The notes: generated by a model from the letters alone, not told the origin. Shown: positions 1 through 8,028, counted from the stretch's first letter. The stretch: 64,000 bases of DNA from Ruminiclostridium sufflavum DSM 19573 (GCF_003208175.1 NZ_QKMR01000006.1:84053-148052), one strand, 5' to 3'. Program-made: numbers and translations.

Positions 1-688
1 CAGCATAAAAAGGATTGCACAGCATATCTTTTATTGTTGTCCTGTTCCATTGTTTATTTTTCCTAGTTTTGTACCCTGTTGCATTTAATTCTCTAGTAAT
101 TTCAAGTATACAGTTACCATCCCTTGATTCTACGTACCTTTGAAATATTTTTTTAATTATTTCTGCTTGCTCAGGAACTATTATTGCTTGCTTATTTTCG
201 TTATATTTATAACCGAAAGGTATAGATCCTTTGCTGTTTCCTTGTTTAAATCTCTCATTTAAACCCATTTTAACATTTTCAGCTATGGTGTTTCTTTCAA
301 ACTCAGCTATAGATCCAAGCAATTGGAGAAGCATTTTACCTATAGGAGTAGAAGTATCAAATTTTTCGGAAAAACTTTGAAATGAAATTCCGTTTTGATT
401 AAATATATCAACCATTTCTAGCAAATCTAACAAGCTTCTGCTTAACCTAGATAGCTTCCAAATTAAAACGATATCAAACTTTTTGCTTCTTGCATCACTA
501 AGTAATTCCTTTAAGGCTGGACGTCCAGAAATGTTTTTCCCGCTTATGCCCGCATCTTGATATACTTTAATAACATCATATTCATAAGCTTTTGCAAATT
601 CTCTTAAAATTGAAGTTTGAGCAGAAATAGAATACCCTTCAATAGCTTGTTCTTCTGTCGAAACACGAACATATAAAACGGCTCTCAT
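1..688 (-). CDS. Large serine recombinase (phage integrase), C-terminus outside window
   Basis: The ATG at 688-686 opens a frame that stays open to the window edge (about 229 residues seen). The N-terminus MRAVLYVRVSTEEQ carries the catalytic serine of the resolvase/invertase fold. Further on come DAGISGKNISGRP, the arginine-rich KLSRLSRSLLDL segment and FERNTIAENVKMG, all typical of large serine recombinases, followed by the start of the recombinase domain ending in NPFYA. Enzymes of this class join attP and attB without host factors other than a directionality factor for excision. The start overlaps the stop of the neighbouring repressor gene (TAATG), so the two are co-transcribed. This is the likely integrase that placed the phage in cpaF. 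Confidence 0.93.
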   Translation of the reverse strand, partial: MRAVLYVRVSTEEQAIEGYSISAQTSILREFAKAYEYDVIKVYQDAGISGKNISGRPALKELLSDARSKKFDIVLIWKLSRLSRSLLDLLEMVDIFNQNGISFQSFSEKFDTSTPIGKMLLQLLGSIAEFERNTIAENVKMGLNERFKQGNSKGSIPFGYKYNENKQAIIVPEQAEIIKKIFQRYVESRDGNCILEITRELNATGYKTRKNKQWNRTTIKDMLCNPFYA

Positions 689-993
689 TATTTGTCACCT
701 TCAATTAAATTTATAATGTCAAGAATCTTTTTAGGATCTATCTTTTTATCCTGCGCAATTTTTGCAACTTCTAAATAGCAACCTTCAAGTTTTACTTCTT
801 CTTCTCCGGATAATTCATTCATTGACAAATTCAATGCTGATGCCATTTTAGCAAGATTTTCATACGAAGTGCTTTTACTTCTTCCAGCCAAAATATCTCT
901 TATTGTAGATTGTGGAACATTTGATAACTTACTAAACTTGTATACAGATATTTTTCTGCTTTTCAGATGTAGTGCTAAATTTTCTGATAACAT
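688..993 (-). CDS. XRE-family HTH protein, probable lysogeny repressor
   Basis: The 101-residue protein has a Cro/CI-type helix-turn-helix at about residues 10-65 (ISVYKFSKLSNVPQSTIRDI, then LAKMASALNLSMNELSG). A short charged C-terminal tail follows, without the peptidase domain of classical CI repressors. It is the first gene of the leftward transcript and overlaps the integrase start by one base. A divergent XRE gene sits at 1290, and the intergenic region between them carries repeated operator-like sites. That layout is a classic lysis/lysogeny switch. Which of the two HTH proteins keeps lysogeny is inferred from position with the integrase. Confidence 0.8.
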   Translation of the reverse strand: MLSENLALHLKSRKISVYKFSKLSNVPQSTIRDILAGRSKSTSYENLAKMASALNLSMNELSGEEEVKLEGCYLEVAKIAQDKKIDPKKILDIINLIEGDK

Positions 994-1033
994 TTAAAAC
1001 CTCCAAAATTAAAGCTAATAAAAGATATAATTA

Positions 1034-1117
1034 GCAATAGCACGAAATACCGACCTAAAATTGCTCAGTTACCGTTTAAAAGCGAATGCATCATTTTGCA
1101 ATAGCGCGGTATTCCGA
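1034..1117. promoter_or_regulatory. Repeated operator-like sites between the divergent HTH genes
   Basis: Two direct copies of a 20-bp sequence are seen: GCAATAGCACGAAATACCGA at 1034-1053 and GCAATAGCGCGGTATTCCGA at 1098-1117. A partial third copy, CTAGCACGGAATA, is at 1190-1202. The first two start 64 bp apart. They lie between the leftward repressor/integrase operon and the rightward early operon, as operators of phage repressors do. Binding by either HTH protein is inference. Confidence 0.6.
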
Positions 1118-1213
1118 TATAATAAAAAACATAACAACGGCAATTCGTGGCAATTACTTTATATCTTTGTTGTTACTAGTTTGGGGAAACTAGCACGGAA
1201 TAAAAACCAATAC

Positions 1214-1243
1214 TTGAACATTATAACGAAATTTCGTTGTAAT
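1214..1243 (+). promoter_or_regulatory. Rightward early promoter with a palindrome filling the spacer
   Basis: A -35 box TTGAAC (1214-1219) and a -10 box TGTAAT (1238-1243) are separated by 18 bp. The spacer contains a perfect 12-bp palindrome, ACGAAATTTCGT, at 1226-1237, with imperfect extension on both sides. A dimeric repressor bound there would sit between the two boxes and block RNA polymerase. The next gene starts at 1290. Confidence 0.55.
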
Positions 1244-1289
1244 GTCAACAAAAAACATGTAAACAATACAAATAAGAAAGGGGATTAGA

Positions 1290-1553
1290 ATGACAAAATA
1301 CAAGCTGACTAAAGGAAATATTAACAGAAAAGAACGATGCGATATTATGCCTATAGGTAAGTTAGTAAAAAAACTTAGAGAATCAAAAGGTGTAACGATA
1401 TACAGATTATCTAAAGATACTGGAATATCCCAATCAACTATATCAAGCTTAGAAAACAAAGGCAAAACCGCAAGTTTTGACAATGTTGTAAAGATAGCTA
1501 AAGCTCTTGATGTGCCAATAGAAACATTTTATCCAGAAAGAAGAGTGGGATAA
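1290..1553 (+). CDS. XRE-family HTH regulator, Cro-like, first gene of the early operon
   Basis: This 87-residue protein contains an HTH_3 domain at about residues 22-83 (LVKKLRESKGVTIYRLSKDT, then ISQSTISSLENKG). A strong AAAGGGG ribosome site lies 8 bases before the ATG at 1290. An internal ATG at 1347 matches the usual N-terminus of the family but lacks such a site, so the protein may have a 19-residue extension. It diverges from the repressor/integrase pair and is probably the Cro-like antagonist. Confidence 0.75.
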   Translation: MTKYKLTKGNINRKERCDIMPIGKLVKKLRESKGVTIYRLSKDTGISQSTISSLENKGKTASFDNVVKIAKALDVPIETFYPERRVG

Positions 1554-1555
1554 AC

Positions 1556-1714
1556 ATGAATATTACAAATATTAAAATCACAGCAGGGATAAAGAACCAA
1601 AATATAATTCCCGGAACATTGAGTGACATAGATGGTTTTTTAGAAGCATTACAAGGTTACATATTAGAAGCGGCAGAAAACTTGCATAGAAAGGAGGAGA
1701 GCCACCCAGCATGA
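1556..1714 (+). CDS. Small phage protein, unknown function (52 aa)
   Basis: A 52-codon frame starts at the ATG at 1556, two bases after the stop of the Cro-like gene, and ends at 1714, overlapping the next ATG as ATGA. The middle reads LSDIDGFLEALQGYILEAAE, an amphipathic helix. No family is recognised. The tight coupling to both neighbours supports its being translated. Confidence 0.55.
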   Translation: MNITNIKITAGIKNQNIIPGTLSDIDGFLEALQGYILEAAENLHRKEESHPA

Positions 1715-1998
1715 CAAACAGTGCGGAAATAGATACAGAACGAAGCGATAACACTTTAAGCATGACACATCTAGCGGAAAAATGGAGATGTTCAAACGGG
1801 GATGTAAGAAAATTTATTAAACAAGGTATGCCATATGTAGTCTTAAAGAACGGACGGTATCAATTTAATTTGAAAAAATGTGAGGATTGGTATCGAAGAG
1901 GCTTTTTTGAATCCTTGCCGGAGCAAAGACAACGAGAAATTTTAAGTAAGCAGAGAATGCTTATACCTAGTTTTAAGAAAGGCAAGAAAATAAAATGA
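1711..1998 (+). CDS. Small putative DNA-binding phage protein
   Basis: A 95-residue protein with an AAGGAGGAG ribosome site. Residues 18-60 (MTHLAEKWRCSNGDVRKFIK, then NGRYQFNLKKCEDWYRRG) look like a MerR/excisionase or Nu1-type winged helix, in which a short helix-turn-helix precedes a hairpin wing. The C-terminus is very basic (KKGKKIK). It could be an excisionase or an early regulator. The fold is guessed from pattern only. Confidence 0.5.
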   Translation: MTNSAEIDTERSDNTLSMTHLAEKWRCSNGDVRKFIKQGMPYVVLKNGRYQFNLKKCEDWYRRGFFESLPEQRQREILSKQRMLIPSFKKGKKIK

Positions 1999-2315
1999 CA
2001 TATTTGAATGGAGAAATTGATTGCTACTGCTACATGGTATTAAGGGGAAAACCAGCGGCAGTGTTGCCTGTAAAAAAAGAATGTGTAAGAGGGGTAAAAG
2101 ACAGAATTATCAATTTTCATAGGTTAAAAGCATTTGAAAAAGAGCTGTCAGAGGAATGGAGTTCAATTTGGATATATGATAAAGATTTTATGCTTGAAAT
2201 AATAAACTGCTTACCTGAAAAACCAAACACAATTTTTGAACATTGGGTTCTTGGAAAAGTATTCGGTTTTTCAGATGAAGCAATTGAGAAGTTTATAAGG
2301 AATTATACCTTATAA
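1995..2315 (+). CDS. Hypothetical phage protein (106 aa)
   Basis: The start overlaps the previous stop as ATGA, so the gene belongs to the early operon. The protein is soluble and aromatic-rich, with WSSIWIYDKDFMLEIIN in the middle and FSDEAIEKFIRNYTL at the end. I recognise no family. Its last 13 bases overlap the 3' end of a small gene on the opposite strand. Confidence 0.6.
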   Translation: MTYLNGEIDCYCYMVLRGKPAAVLPVKKECVRGVKDRIINFHRLKAFEKELSEEWSSIWIYDKDFMLEIINCLPEKPNTIFEHWVLGKVFGFSDEAIEKFIRNYTL

Positions 2316-2440
2316 TACTCGGTACCATTGCATTTAGGACATGGTGGCAATGTGTCGGTGCTATCATCTAACCTTACAACCTGACCACATGTTTTGCATT
2401 GATAGGTACCCTTGCCGGGTTTTTCTCCTGTAGTTGGCAT
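2303..2440 (-). CDS. Small zinc-ribbon protein (45 aa)
   Basis: On the minus strand an ATG at 2440 has an AAAGGAGG ribosome site. It encodes a 45-residue protein beginning MPTTGEKPGKGTYQCKTCGQ, with a second Cys pair in LPPCPKCNGT. Two C-x2-C pairs about 16 residues apart form a zinc ribbon. Very similar small proteins are common in Clostridia; their role is unknown. It is convergent with the rightward early operon, so it may be expressed separately, for instance in the lysogen. Confidence 0.75.
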   Translation of the reverse strand: MPTTGEKPGKGTYQCKTCGQVVRLDDSTDTLPPCPKCNGTEYYKV

Positions 2441-2565
2441 GTGTAAACCTCCTTTATGTAGATAAGTATAAAATACAATATTATTCTACATTAAATGGAT
2501 TAAGTTTACAACATTTACAAAATAAGCACAAAAGTAATTAAAAAATATTTTAGGAGGTTTTATTT

Positions 2566-2814
2566 ATGAGCAGAAAAGCAACAGGAATAGTAAGGAAAGT
2601 GGATGAGTTAGGAAGGATTGTATTACCGATTGAGTTGAGAAAAACTTTCAACATTGAGGAAAAGGACGCGCTTGAGATTTTTGTTGAGGATTCAACAATC
2701 ATTTTAAAGAAGTATGAGCCAGATTGTATATTCTGCGGACAAGCTAGAAATGTTAAAGCATACAAGGGCAAGAATATCTGTCCGGATTGCATGAAAGAAT
2801 TGAAAAATAAATAG
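2566..2814 (+). CDS. AbrB/SpoVT-family transcription regulator with zinc-knuckle tail
   Basis: Residues 4-50 form the swapped-hairpin AbrB DNA-binding domain (GIVRKVDELGRIVLPIELRK, then DALEIFVEDSTIILKKY). The C-terminal 30 residues hold CIFCG and CPDC, probably one zinc site. Length (82 residues) is usual for phage AbrB-like regulators. A TAGGAGG site lies 8-10 bases before the ATG. AbrB proteins repress transition-state genes in the host; here it may tune early phage or host genes. Confidence 0.85.
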   Translation: MSRKATGIVRKVDELGRIVLPIELRKTFNIEEKDALEIFVEDSTIILKKYEPDCIFCGQARNVKAYKGKNICPDCMKELKNK

Positions 2815-2830
2815 GAGAGGATGAAAGACT

Positions 2831-3253
2831 ATGTTACTCAAATTTAAAGATATTATACATAAAGATTTCTTTGAAAGTATGGTTAAAAAGACAAACTGCA
2901 AAAATGATCCATATCGTGCAGCATTGTTTTACACATTAGGTTTAACGGCTGAAACACGCTGTAACATTAATTTGTTATACAATTTCAAAGAAAATTGCAT
3001 AGAGTTTGACGGATTAAATGCAGGATGGCAAACGGGTACAACAATAAGACTTTGTAGACTTGCCTTTAATCTTTACAATGGATTTACTGATGAGCAGGGG
3101 GATGGAAAAGAAAATAAGGAAGGACGTTTTTATAGTCCATACTGGTTATTTGATTGCAGCTTAATTGACTACATGCTAGAAGCTATAAAGATTCGCTATG
3201 CAGAATACAGCGGATACAAATTTACAAGCATAGAAAGGAGCATACAATCATGA
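2831..3253 (+). CDS. DUF6075-family phage protein
   Basis: The 140-residue protein has the pattern I associate with DUF6075: an N-terminal F-x4-HKDFF, then ALFYTLGLTAETRCNINLLY, NAGWQTGTTIRLCRLAFNLY and SPYWLFDCSL. The family is frequent in Firmicutes phages and has no known function. It follows the AbrB gene by 16 bases with a GGAGAGG site and overlaps the next start (ATGA). Confidence 0.7.
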   Translation: MLLKFKDIIHKDFFESMVKKTNCKNDPYRAALFYTLGLTAETRCNINLLYNFKENCIEFDGLNAGWQTGTTIRLCRLAFNLYNGFTDEQGDGKENKEGRFYSPYWLFDCSLIDYMLEAIKIRYAEYSGYKFTSIERSIQS

Positions 3254-3423
3254 GACAGTACATAGACAATGAAACGGCGAAACGTGATGCAATCACAATT
3301 GTTACGGTTGGATTAACGCATGATGAAGAAAATCAGATCAGAGCATTGATTAAATCAATAGAAAGAAAAAGAAGCCATGAAAAACGCTCAAGGCTTCTGC
3401 ATAACATTATTTTTGGAAATTAG
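3250..3423 (+). CDS. Small phage protein (57 aa), unknown
   Basis: The ATG at 3250 overlaps the previous stop. The predicted product begins MRQYIDNETAKRDAITIVTV and ends with a basic stretch. Within its 3' part the DNA holds an inverted repeat, GAAGCC (3371-3376) and GGCTTC (3392-3397), so this end may also form a hairpin. No family is recognised. Confidence 0.45.
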   Translation: MRQYIDNETAKRDAITIVTVGLTHDEENQIRALIKSIERKRSHEKRSRLLHNIIFGN

Positions 3424-3484
3424 TCAAAATCTGAAACATGACCAATTTCATTTAACAATGAAAATTTAAAAGAAGGTGAGGGAA

Positions 3485-3691
3485 TTGATAAATACAGGCG
3501 AAACGAAAAGTGTAAAAGATTGCAGTTATTTCTATAGCGCATATTTAGAACGAGGTATTTTAACTAACAGCGGGTACAATTGCAGGCATCCGAAACAGGA
3601 GGAAACAGTAACAGAAGAGGGACAAAAGGTAGGCAATTGTTATAGTTGGAGCTGTCCTTTACGGATTAGGGAAAAGGCTGAGAGTGCATGA
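3485..3691 (+). CDS. Small cysteine-rich phage protein
   Basis: About 68 residues with five cysteines (VKDCSYF, YNCRHP, GNCYSWSCP), which suggests metal binding. A GTG at 3476 is in frame but sits inside the ribosome site AAGGTGAGG. A TTG at 3485 has proper spacing from that site and is preferred. Function unknown; similar Cys-rich proteins sit next to phage DNA-modification genes. Confidence 0.5.
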   Translation: MINTGETKSVKDCSYFYSAYLERGILTNSGYNCRHPKQEETVTEEGQKVGNCYSWSCPLRIREKAESA

Positions 3692-3713
3692 AATATAAAG
3701 GCAGGGGGGGAAG

Positions 3714-4028
3714 ATGAAAAAATACAGCGGCAAACAGTTATTTAATATAACTTCAAACAATGAAAAATTAAAGATTGACATTAAAATTAAGGACTTAGCA
3801 TGGCTGATTGAGAAAAGCCCTAATAATTATGATGAGTACTATGTTAAAAGAGGCAAACGAAAAGAATTCATTGATTACATAGGTAATGCTTTAGCTGATA
3901 TGAGCGATCCAGATACAGGAGATTCACCAGTTATGACAATGTTTGAAAATATTTTTGAAGAGATATTTAGCAGTGGAGAGGATTTTATAAAAAGTTCTTC
4001 TATGAAGGATAGGCAAAGTGTGAATTAA
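3714..4028 (+). CDS. Hypothetical phage protein (104 aa)
   Basis: The ATG at 3714 has a GGGGGGAAG ribosome site. The protein is hydrophilic, with a lysine-rich N-terminal half and an acidic C-terminal half (MTMFENIFEEIFSSGEDF). I recognise no domain. It precedes the repeat element and hairpin that lead into the PAPS-reductase-like gene. Confidence 0.55.
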   Translation: MKKYSGKQLFNITSNNEKLKIDIKIKDLAWLIEKSPNNYDEYYVKRGKRKEFIDYIGNALADMSDPDTGDSPVMTMFENIFEEIFSSGEDFIKSSSMKDRQSVN

Positions 4029-4036
4029 AAATAAAT

Positions 4037-4084
4037 CGGAGTAATCCTAGGCAATAAGCGTGTACACGCCTCCAGACGTGGAGG
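4037..4084 (+). repeat. Leader element, copy 1 of 2, with hairpin over a ribosome site
   Basis: This 48-bp stretch (starting CGGAGTAATCCTAGGC) recurs in diverged form at 14967-15012. It contains a perfect palindrome GCGTGTACACGC (4058-4069 region) and then a 6-bp hairpin: CCTCCA (4069-4074), loop GACG, TGGAGG (4079-4084). The 3' arm is the GGAGG ribosome site for the next gene at 4096, so the hairpin would hide that site. It looks like a cis-acting translational control element. Confidence 0.6.
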
Positions 4085-4095
4085 AAAATTTAAAA

Positions 4096-5391
4096 ATGGG
4101 AAGCAAGGTTAAAAAAGAGAGTGTATTTACATATGCTCAACTACAGGAAATGCAAGCATGGCCTCTTGAAATGAAAATTGAAAACGCACAAAAAATAATA
4201 CGCCAGACATTTAAGTATGGCAAGAAAATTGCCCTTGCTTTTTCCGGCGGCAAAGATAGTACAGCATTGTGGCACTTAATTCGTGAAACCTGCCCCGAAG
4301 AAGCTAAAAATATGATTGTTATATTTGGTAATACTGGTGTTGAGTATAAAGAATCACTCGACTTTGCGCGAAAGCTAGGGAAAGAATGGGGAGGCGAAAA
4401 CTTCCACGAAACCAAACTTGACCGCATAAAAGTTCCGCGATTAAAGTACGAAGCTCAAAAGATGGTGTGGGCTATGATTGAGAAACAGGGTGATGCCCAT
4501 AGGTACCTAAACAAGAAAGGCCGTCTGCTTTCTACCGACAAGTTAAACGAAGCGGTTACACCTAAAATGTGGGAATTATTTCGCGAACAAAATCTTGTTT
4601 GGGAGGCTGGAACGCAAATTAGTTTTTGGTTCATAGCGGAGCAGTACGGATTCCCGATACTGGGTAAAGATGCAACGAAGCTGGATGCGCCCAGAATAAA
4701 CATAAATGTATTTCTTAAATATAGTACAGAGCAGTCGGAGGGCAACAAAGAATATTATGATATGCTTCGAGAATTCCCGGATATGCGTATATCGCATTCT
4801 TGCTGCTACTTTATAAAAGAGCAGCCATCACAGAAGTTACAAAAGAAATTAGGCTGCGATACGTTGTTTAGGGGATTACTAGCAAGTGAGAGCCGCCGCA
4901 GAACATTTACATTTCTTGATTACGGATTTTTGTACAAAGGCGCAGATAAATATTTATATTCTTCACCGCTTGCAATATTTACTGACACCGATATATGGGC
5001 TTACATTAATTCAAGGAACTGCCCGTATTCTGAATTATACGACCTAACAGACGAAAAAGGAAACAAACTATTTGAGCGTAATGGTTGCTATACCTGCGGA
5101 ACTGGGCTTGCTTATGAAGGAAATAACATAGAAATCCTGAGAAAACACTATCAGCCAAAATGGCGGGGATTAATGAAATACGGTATGGCAAGAGAAATGA
5201 AAACATTTGCTTGTGCCATGTGTAATGATGTGAAGCTTAATGCCTTAGAAAGCGACTATTTACTTGATAACAGACCGTGTGCGTTCGATAGGCTTACACC
5301 TAAGACAGATATTTTAAAAGCTTTACGCGAAGAGCCTGAGCAACTAGATTTGTTTGGCGGAAGCACATTTATTTCAAATATTTCAAAGTAA
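4096..5391 (+). CDS. Phosphoadenosine phosphosulfate reductase-family protein (PP-loop ATPase)
   Basis: The key motif is the PP-loop, ALAFSGGKDSTALWHLI, about residues 46-62, used by ATP-pyrophosphatases such as PAPS reductase, ATP sulfurylase and DndC. A C-terminal CYTCGTGL and CAMC could hold a metal or an iron-sulfur cluster. Phage members of this family occur beside DNA methyltransferase genes and are suspected of DNA modification or antirestriction; no true cysteine pathway is nearby. I place the start at the ATG at 4096, preceded by GGAGG, rather than the GTG at 4060, which lacks a ribosome site and lies within a repeat element. Confidence 0.8.
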   Translation: MGSKVKKESVFTYAQLQEMQAWPLEMKIENAQKIIRQTFKYGKKIALAFSGGKDSTALWHLIRETCPEEAKNMIVIFGNTGVEYKESLDFARKLGKEWGGENFHETKLDRIKVPRLKYEAQKMVWAMIEKQGDAHRYLNKKGRLLSTDKLNEAVTPKMWELFREQNLVWEAGTQISFWFIAEQYGFPILGKDATKLDAPRININVFLKYSTEQSEGNKEYYDMLREFPDMRISHSCCYFIKEQPSQKLQKKLGCDTLFRGLLASESRRRTFTFLDYGFLYKGADKYLYSSPLAIFTDTDIWAYINSRNCPYSELYDLTDEKGNKLFERNGCYTCGTGLAYEGNNIEILRKHYQPKWRGLMKYGMAREMKTFACAMCNDVKLNALESDYLLDNRPCAFDRLTPKTDILKALREEPEQLDLFGGSTFISNISK

Positions 5392-5437
5392 TTTTTATAA
5401 CAAACATTTTAAGACTGGGGCAGATTGGAGAGCATAC

Positions 5438-7159
5438 ATGAAAAACAGAGAAATAATAGTTGATAACTTTGCCGGTGGCGGAGGAGCCAGCACAGGCATT
5501 GAAATGGCAATAGGCAGGAGTGTTGATATAGCAATCAACCATGATCCTGCTGCAATAGCAATGCATAAGGTAAACCATCCTACAACAAAGCATTATTGTG
5601 AATCGGTTTGGGATGTTGACCCGGTAGAAGCATGTCAAGGCAGACTGGTAGCATTAGCGTGGTTTAGTCCGGACTGTAAGCATTTTAGCAAGGCTAAAGG
5701 TGGAAAGCCGGTAGAAAAGAAAATCCGGGGGCTTGCATGGATAGTATTAAAGTGGGCTGCTAAAGTAAGGCCGAGAGTAATTATGTTAGAAAATGTTGAA
5801 GAATTTCAAACATGGGGGCCTATCCGAAAAGGCAGACCGATAAAAAGTAAATCAGGACAAACGTTTCAAGCATGGAAAAATCAGCTTGAAAGTTTAGGAT
5901 ACAAGATTGAGCATCGAGAACTCAAGGCTTGCGATTATGGAACACCGACAATTAGGAAAAGATTTTTTCTAGTTGCTAGGTGCGATGGAAAACCAATTGA
6001 ATGGCCTGAGCCGACACATGGGAATCCTAATTCATTGGAAGTGCAAATGGGTTTATTAAAGCCATGGAGAACAGCGGCAGAGATAATTGATTGGTCGCTA
6101 CCATGCCCGAGTATATTTGACAGGAAAAAGCCACTTGCGGAGAATACATTGAAGAGGATAGCCAGAGGGCTACAGAAGTTTGTTATTGATAATCCTAAAC
6201 CGTTTATAGTACAGGTAAATCATAGTGGCTCTAATCACCATTACTGCAATTCAATTGAATGTCCATTGCCGACAATAACATCAAAACATGGGTTTGGAGT
6301 TGTTACTCCGTACTTGGCAGTAAATACAACTGGACATACCGGAGGAGAAGTAGACGAGCCAATACATACAATAACCACAGGTGGACATCATGCACTGATT
6401 GCACCAACACTTATTCAGACAGGCTATGGCGAAAGGGAAGGACAAGCCCCAAGAGTACCCGGAATAAATAAACCACTTGGAACGGTAGTAAGTACTTGTA
6501 AACATGCAGTAGTTGCACCTACATTAATTCAGTACCACACAGAAACAACAGACCAGCCGAGAGGGCAAGTAGTAAATAAACCCATATCAACGATTGATGC
6601 TTCTCCACGGTACGGACTTGTCAGTGCTTTTATATCAAAGTATTATGCCGGAAATTATAAGGGCTTTGGCAGTGCTCTTGACGAACCAGTACATACAGTT
6701 ACATCAAAAGACCATAATGCAGTTATAACCACATTCATAACACAAATGAATAAATCTTCTATTGGTCAGACCGTAAACGAACCACTAAACACTGTAACAG
6801 CTGGTGCAAACCACTTCGGAGAAGTAAGAGCATTTTTAATTAAGTATTACGGACAGGGAACAGGTCAGTCACTATCAGAGCCATTAGATACAGTTGTTTC
6901 AAAGGATAGATTCGGTCTAATCACTATAAATAATATTGATTATCAGATTGTAGATATTGGGTTGAGAATGTTAGAGCCATATGAGCTATTTGCAGCTCAA
7001 GGATTTCCGGACAAATACATAATTGATCATGATTATACAGGAAAACCATATCCCAAAACGGCTCAGGTTGCAAGATGTGGTAATGCAGTACCGCCGCCAT
7101 TTGCTGAAGCTTTGACAAGAGCCAATTTACCCGAGTACTGTATAGCAAAAGCAGGATAG
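5438..7159 (+). CDS. DNA (cytosine-5) methyltransferase with repeated central region
   Basis: Conserved C5-methyltransferase motifs are present: motif I FAGGGGASTG (residues 11-20), motif IV SPDC with catalytic Cys80 (in place of the usual PPCQ), ENVEEF (motif VI, about 118), TIRKRFF (motif VIII, about 171) and GNAVPPP (motif X, about 548). Between VIII and IX, where target recognition occurs, residues 256-497 consist of about seven copies of a 35-45-residue unit ending EPL-x-TV(T/V)S. ATG 5438 has a GGAG site 7 bases away. A longer TTG frame starts at 5354 inside the preceding gene but has no ribosome site. The product probably protects phage DNA from restriction. Confidence 0.9.
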   Translation: MKNREIIVDNFAGGGGASTGIEMAIGRSVDIAINHDPAAIAMHKVNHPTTKHYCESVWDVDPVEACQGRLVALAWFSPDCKHFSKAKGGKPVEKKIRGLAWIVLKWAAKVRPRVIMLENVEEFQTWGPIRKGRPIKSKSGQTFQAWKNQLESLGYKIEHRELKACDYGTPTIRKRFFLVARCDGKPIEWPEPTHGNPNSLEVQMGLLKPWRTAAEIIDWSLPCPSIFDRKKPLAENTLKRIARGLQKFVIDNPKPFIVQVNHSGSNHHYCNSIECPLPTITSKHGFGVVTPYLAVNTTGHTGGEVDEPIHTITTGGHHALIAPTLIQTGYGEREGQAPRVPGINKPLGTVVSTCKHAVVAPTLIQYHTETTDQPRGQVVNKPISTIDASPRYGLVSAFISKYYAGNYKGFGSALDEPVHTVTSKDHNAVITTFITQMNKSSIGQTVNEPLNTVTAGANHFGEVRAFLIKYYGQGTGQSLSEPLDTVVSKDRFGLITINNIDYQIVDIGLRMLEPYELFAAQGFPDKYIIDHDYTGKPYPKTAQVARCGNAVPPPFAEALTRANLPEYCIAKAG

Positions 7160-7175
7160 GAACAGGTGGTGAAAA

Positions 7176-7988
7176 ATGAATACAGTTCTAAAATATCCGG
7201 GCAGCAAGTGGAGTATGACAGATTGGATAATATCAAATTTTCCTGCTGATTATGAAAAAATGACTTACTTAGAGCCTTATGCGGGTTCGTTAGCAGTATT
7301 CTTCAATAAAAAAAGAAGTCAAATAGAGACAATAAATGACTTGGACAATAATATTACAAACCTATTTGAAGTAATCAGAGAACAACCGGAAGAGTTTAAA
7401 AGAGCAATCAAATATACTCCTTGGGCAAGACAAGAATATAAAAATAGTTATGAAATGACAGGGGATAGCTTAGAAGATGCCAGAAGGTTTTTAGTCAGGT
7501 GCTGGCAGGCTATAGGCACAAAAACAAGTGACATATCAGGATGGAGTAATCATATTAAGCCGGGCGATACCGGTACATCTAGGTGGACACGACTTGACAA
7601 AAGCATAGATGAAGCAGCGAAGAGGTTACAGAGCTATAAAAAATGTCTGGTACAAATTGAGAACATGCCTGCAGTAGACCTGATTAGGAGATATAACAGA
7701 CCGTATGTATTTATTTACTGTGATCCTCCATATGTACTCAGTACCCGCAGTAAAAGAATTTACAAATGTGAAATGACTGATAATGACCATATAGAACTAC
7801 TTGAAGCATTAACAGGGCATACAGGCCCGGTAATGATATCCGGTTATATGAATGAAATTTATAATGAAATGCTTAAAGGATGGACAGTAAAGACCAATAA
7901 ATCTAATTGCGAAATGGGTAAAGCAGCAACGGAAGTTATATGGATGAATTACAAACCGTCAAATGAGCAATTATCACTGTCTATATGA
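7176..7988 (+). CDS. DNA adenine N6-methyltransferase (D12/Dam class)
   Basis: The protein starts MNTVLKYPGSKWSM, which holds the SAM-binding motif, followed by YLEPYAGSLAVFF. Catalytic motif DPPY is in FIYCDPPYVLSTRS, about residue 189. Length 270 matches Dam-like alpha-class enzymes. It follows the C5 methyltransferase by 16 bases with a GGTGGTG site. It methylates adenine in a short DNA target, and together with its neighbour it gives two base types of methylation. Likely role: antirestriction or control of packaging or replication. Confidence 0.9.
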   Translation: MNTVLKYPGSKWSMTDWIISNFPADYEKMTYLEPYAGSLAVFFNKKRSQIETINDLDNNITNLFEVIREQPEEFKRAIKYTPWARQEYKNSYEMTGDSLEDARRFLVRCWQAIGTKTSDISGWSNHIKPGDTGTSRWTRLDKSIDEAAKRLQSYKKCLVQIENMPAVDLIRRYNRPYVFIYCDPPYVLSTRSKRIYKCEMTDNDHIELLEALTGHTGPVMISGYMNEIYNEMLKGWTVKTNKSNCEMGKAATEVIWMNYKPSNEQLSLSI

Positions 7989-8028
7989 CGGTGAAATAAC
8001 TGCATAAATTGGTGAAAGGAGAACTCTG

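Noticed and set aside
1061-1288. 75-residue frame in the operator region
   Set aside because: It covers operators and the rightward promoter, has no ribosome site and reads as low-complexity.
4060-4095. GTG start for the PAPS-reductase-like gene
   Set aside because: No ribosome site at proper distance; the codons fall in the repeated leader element, and ATG 4096 has GGAGG.
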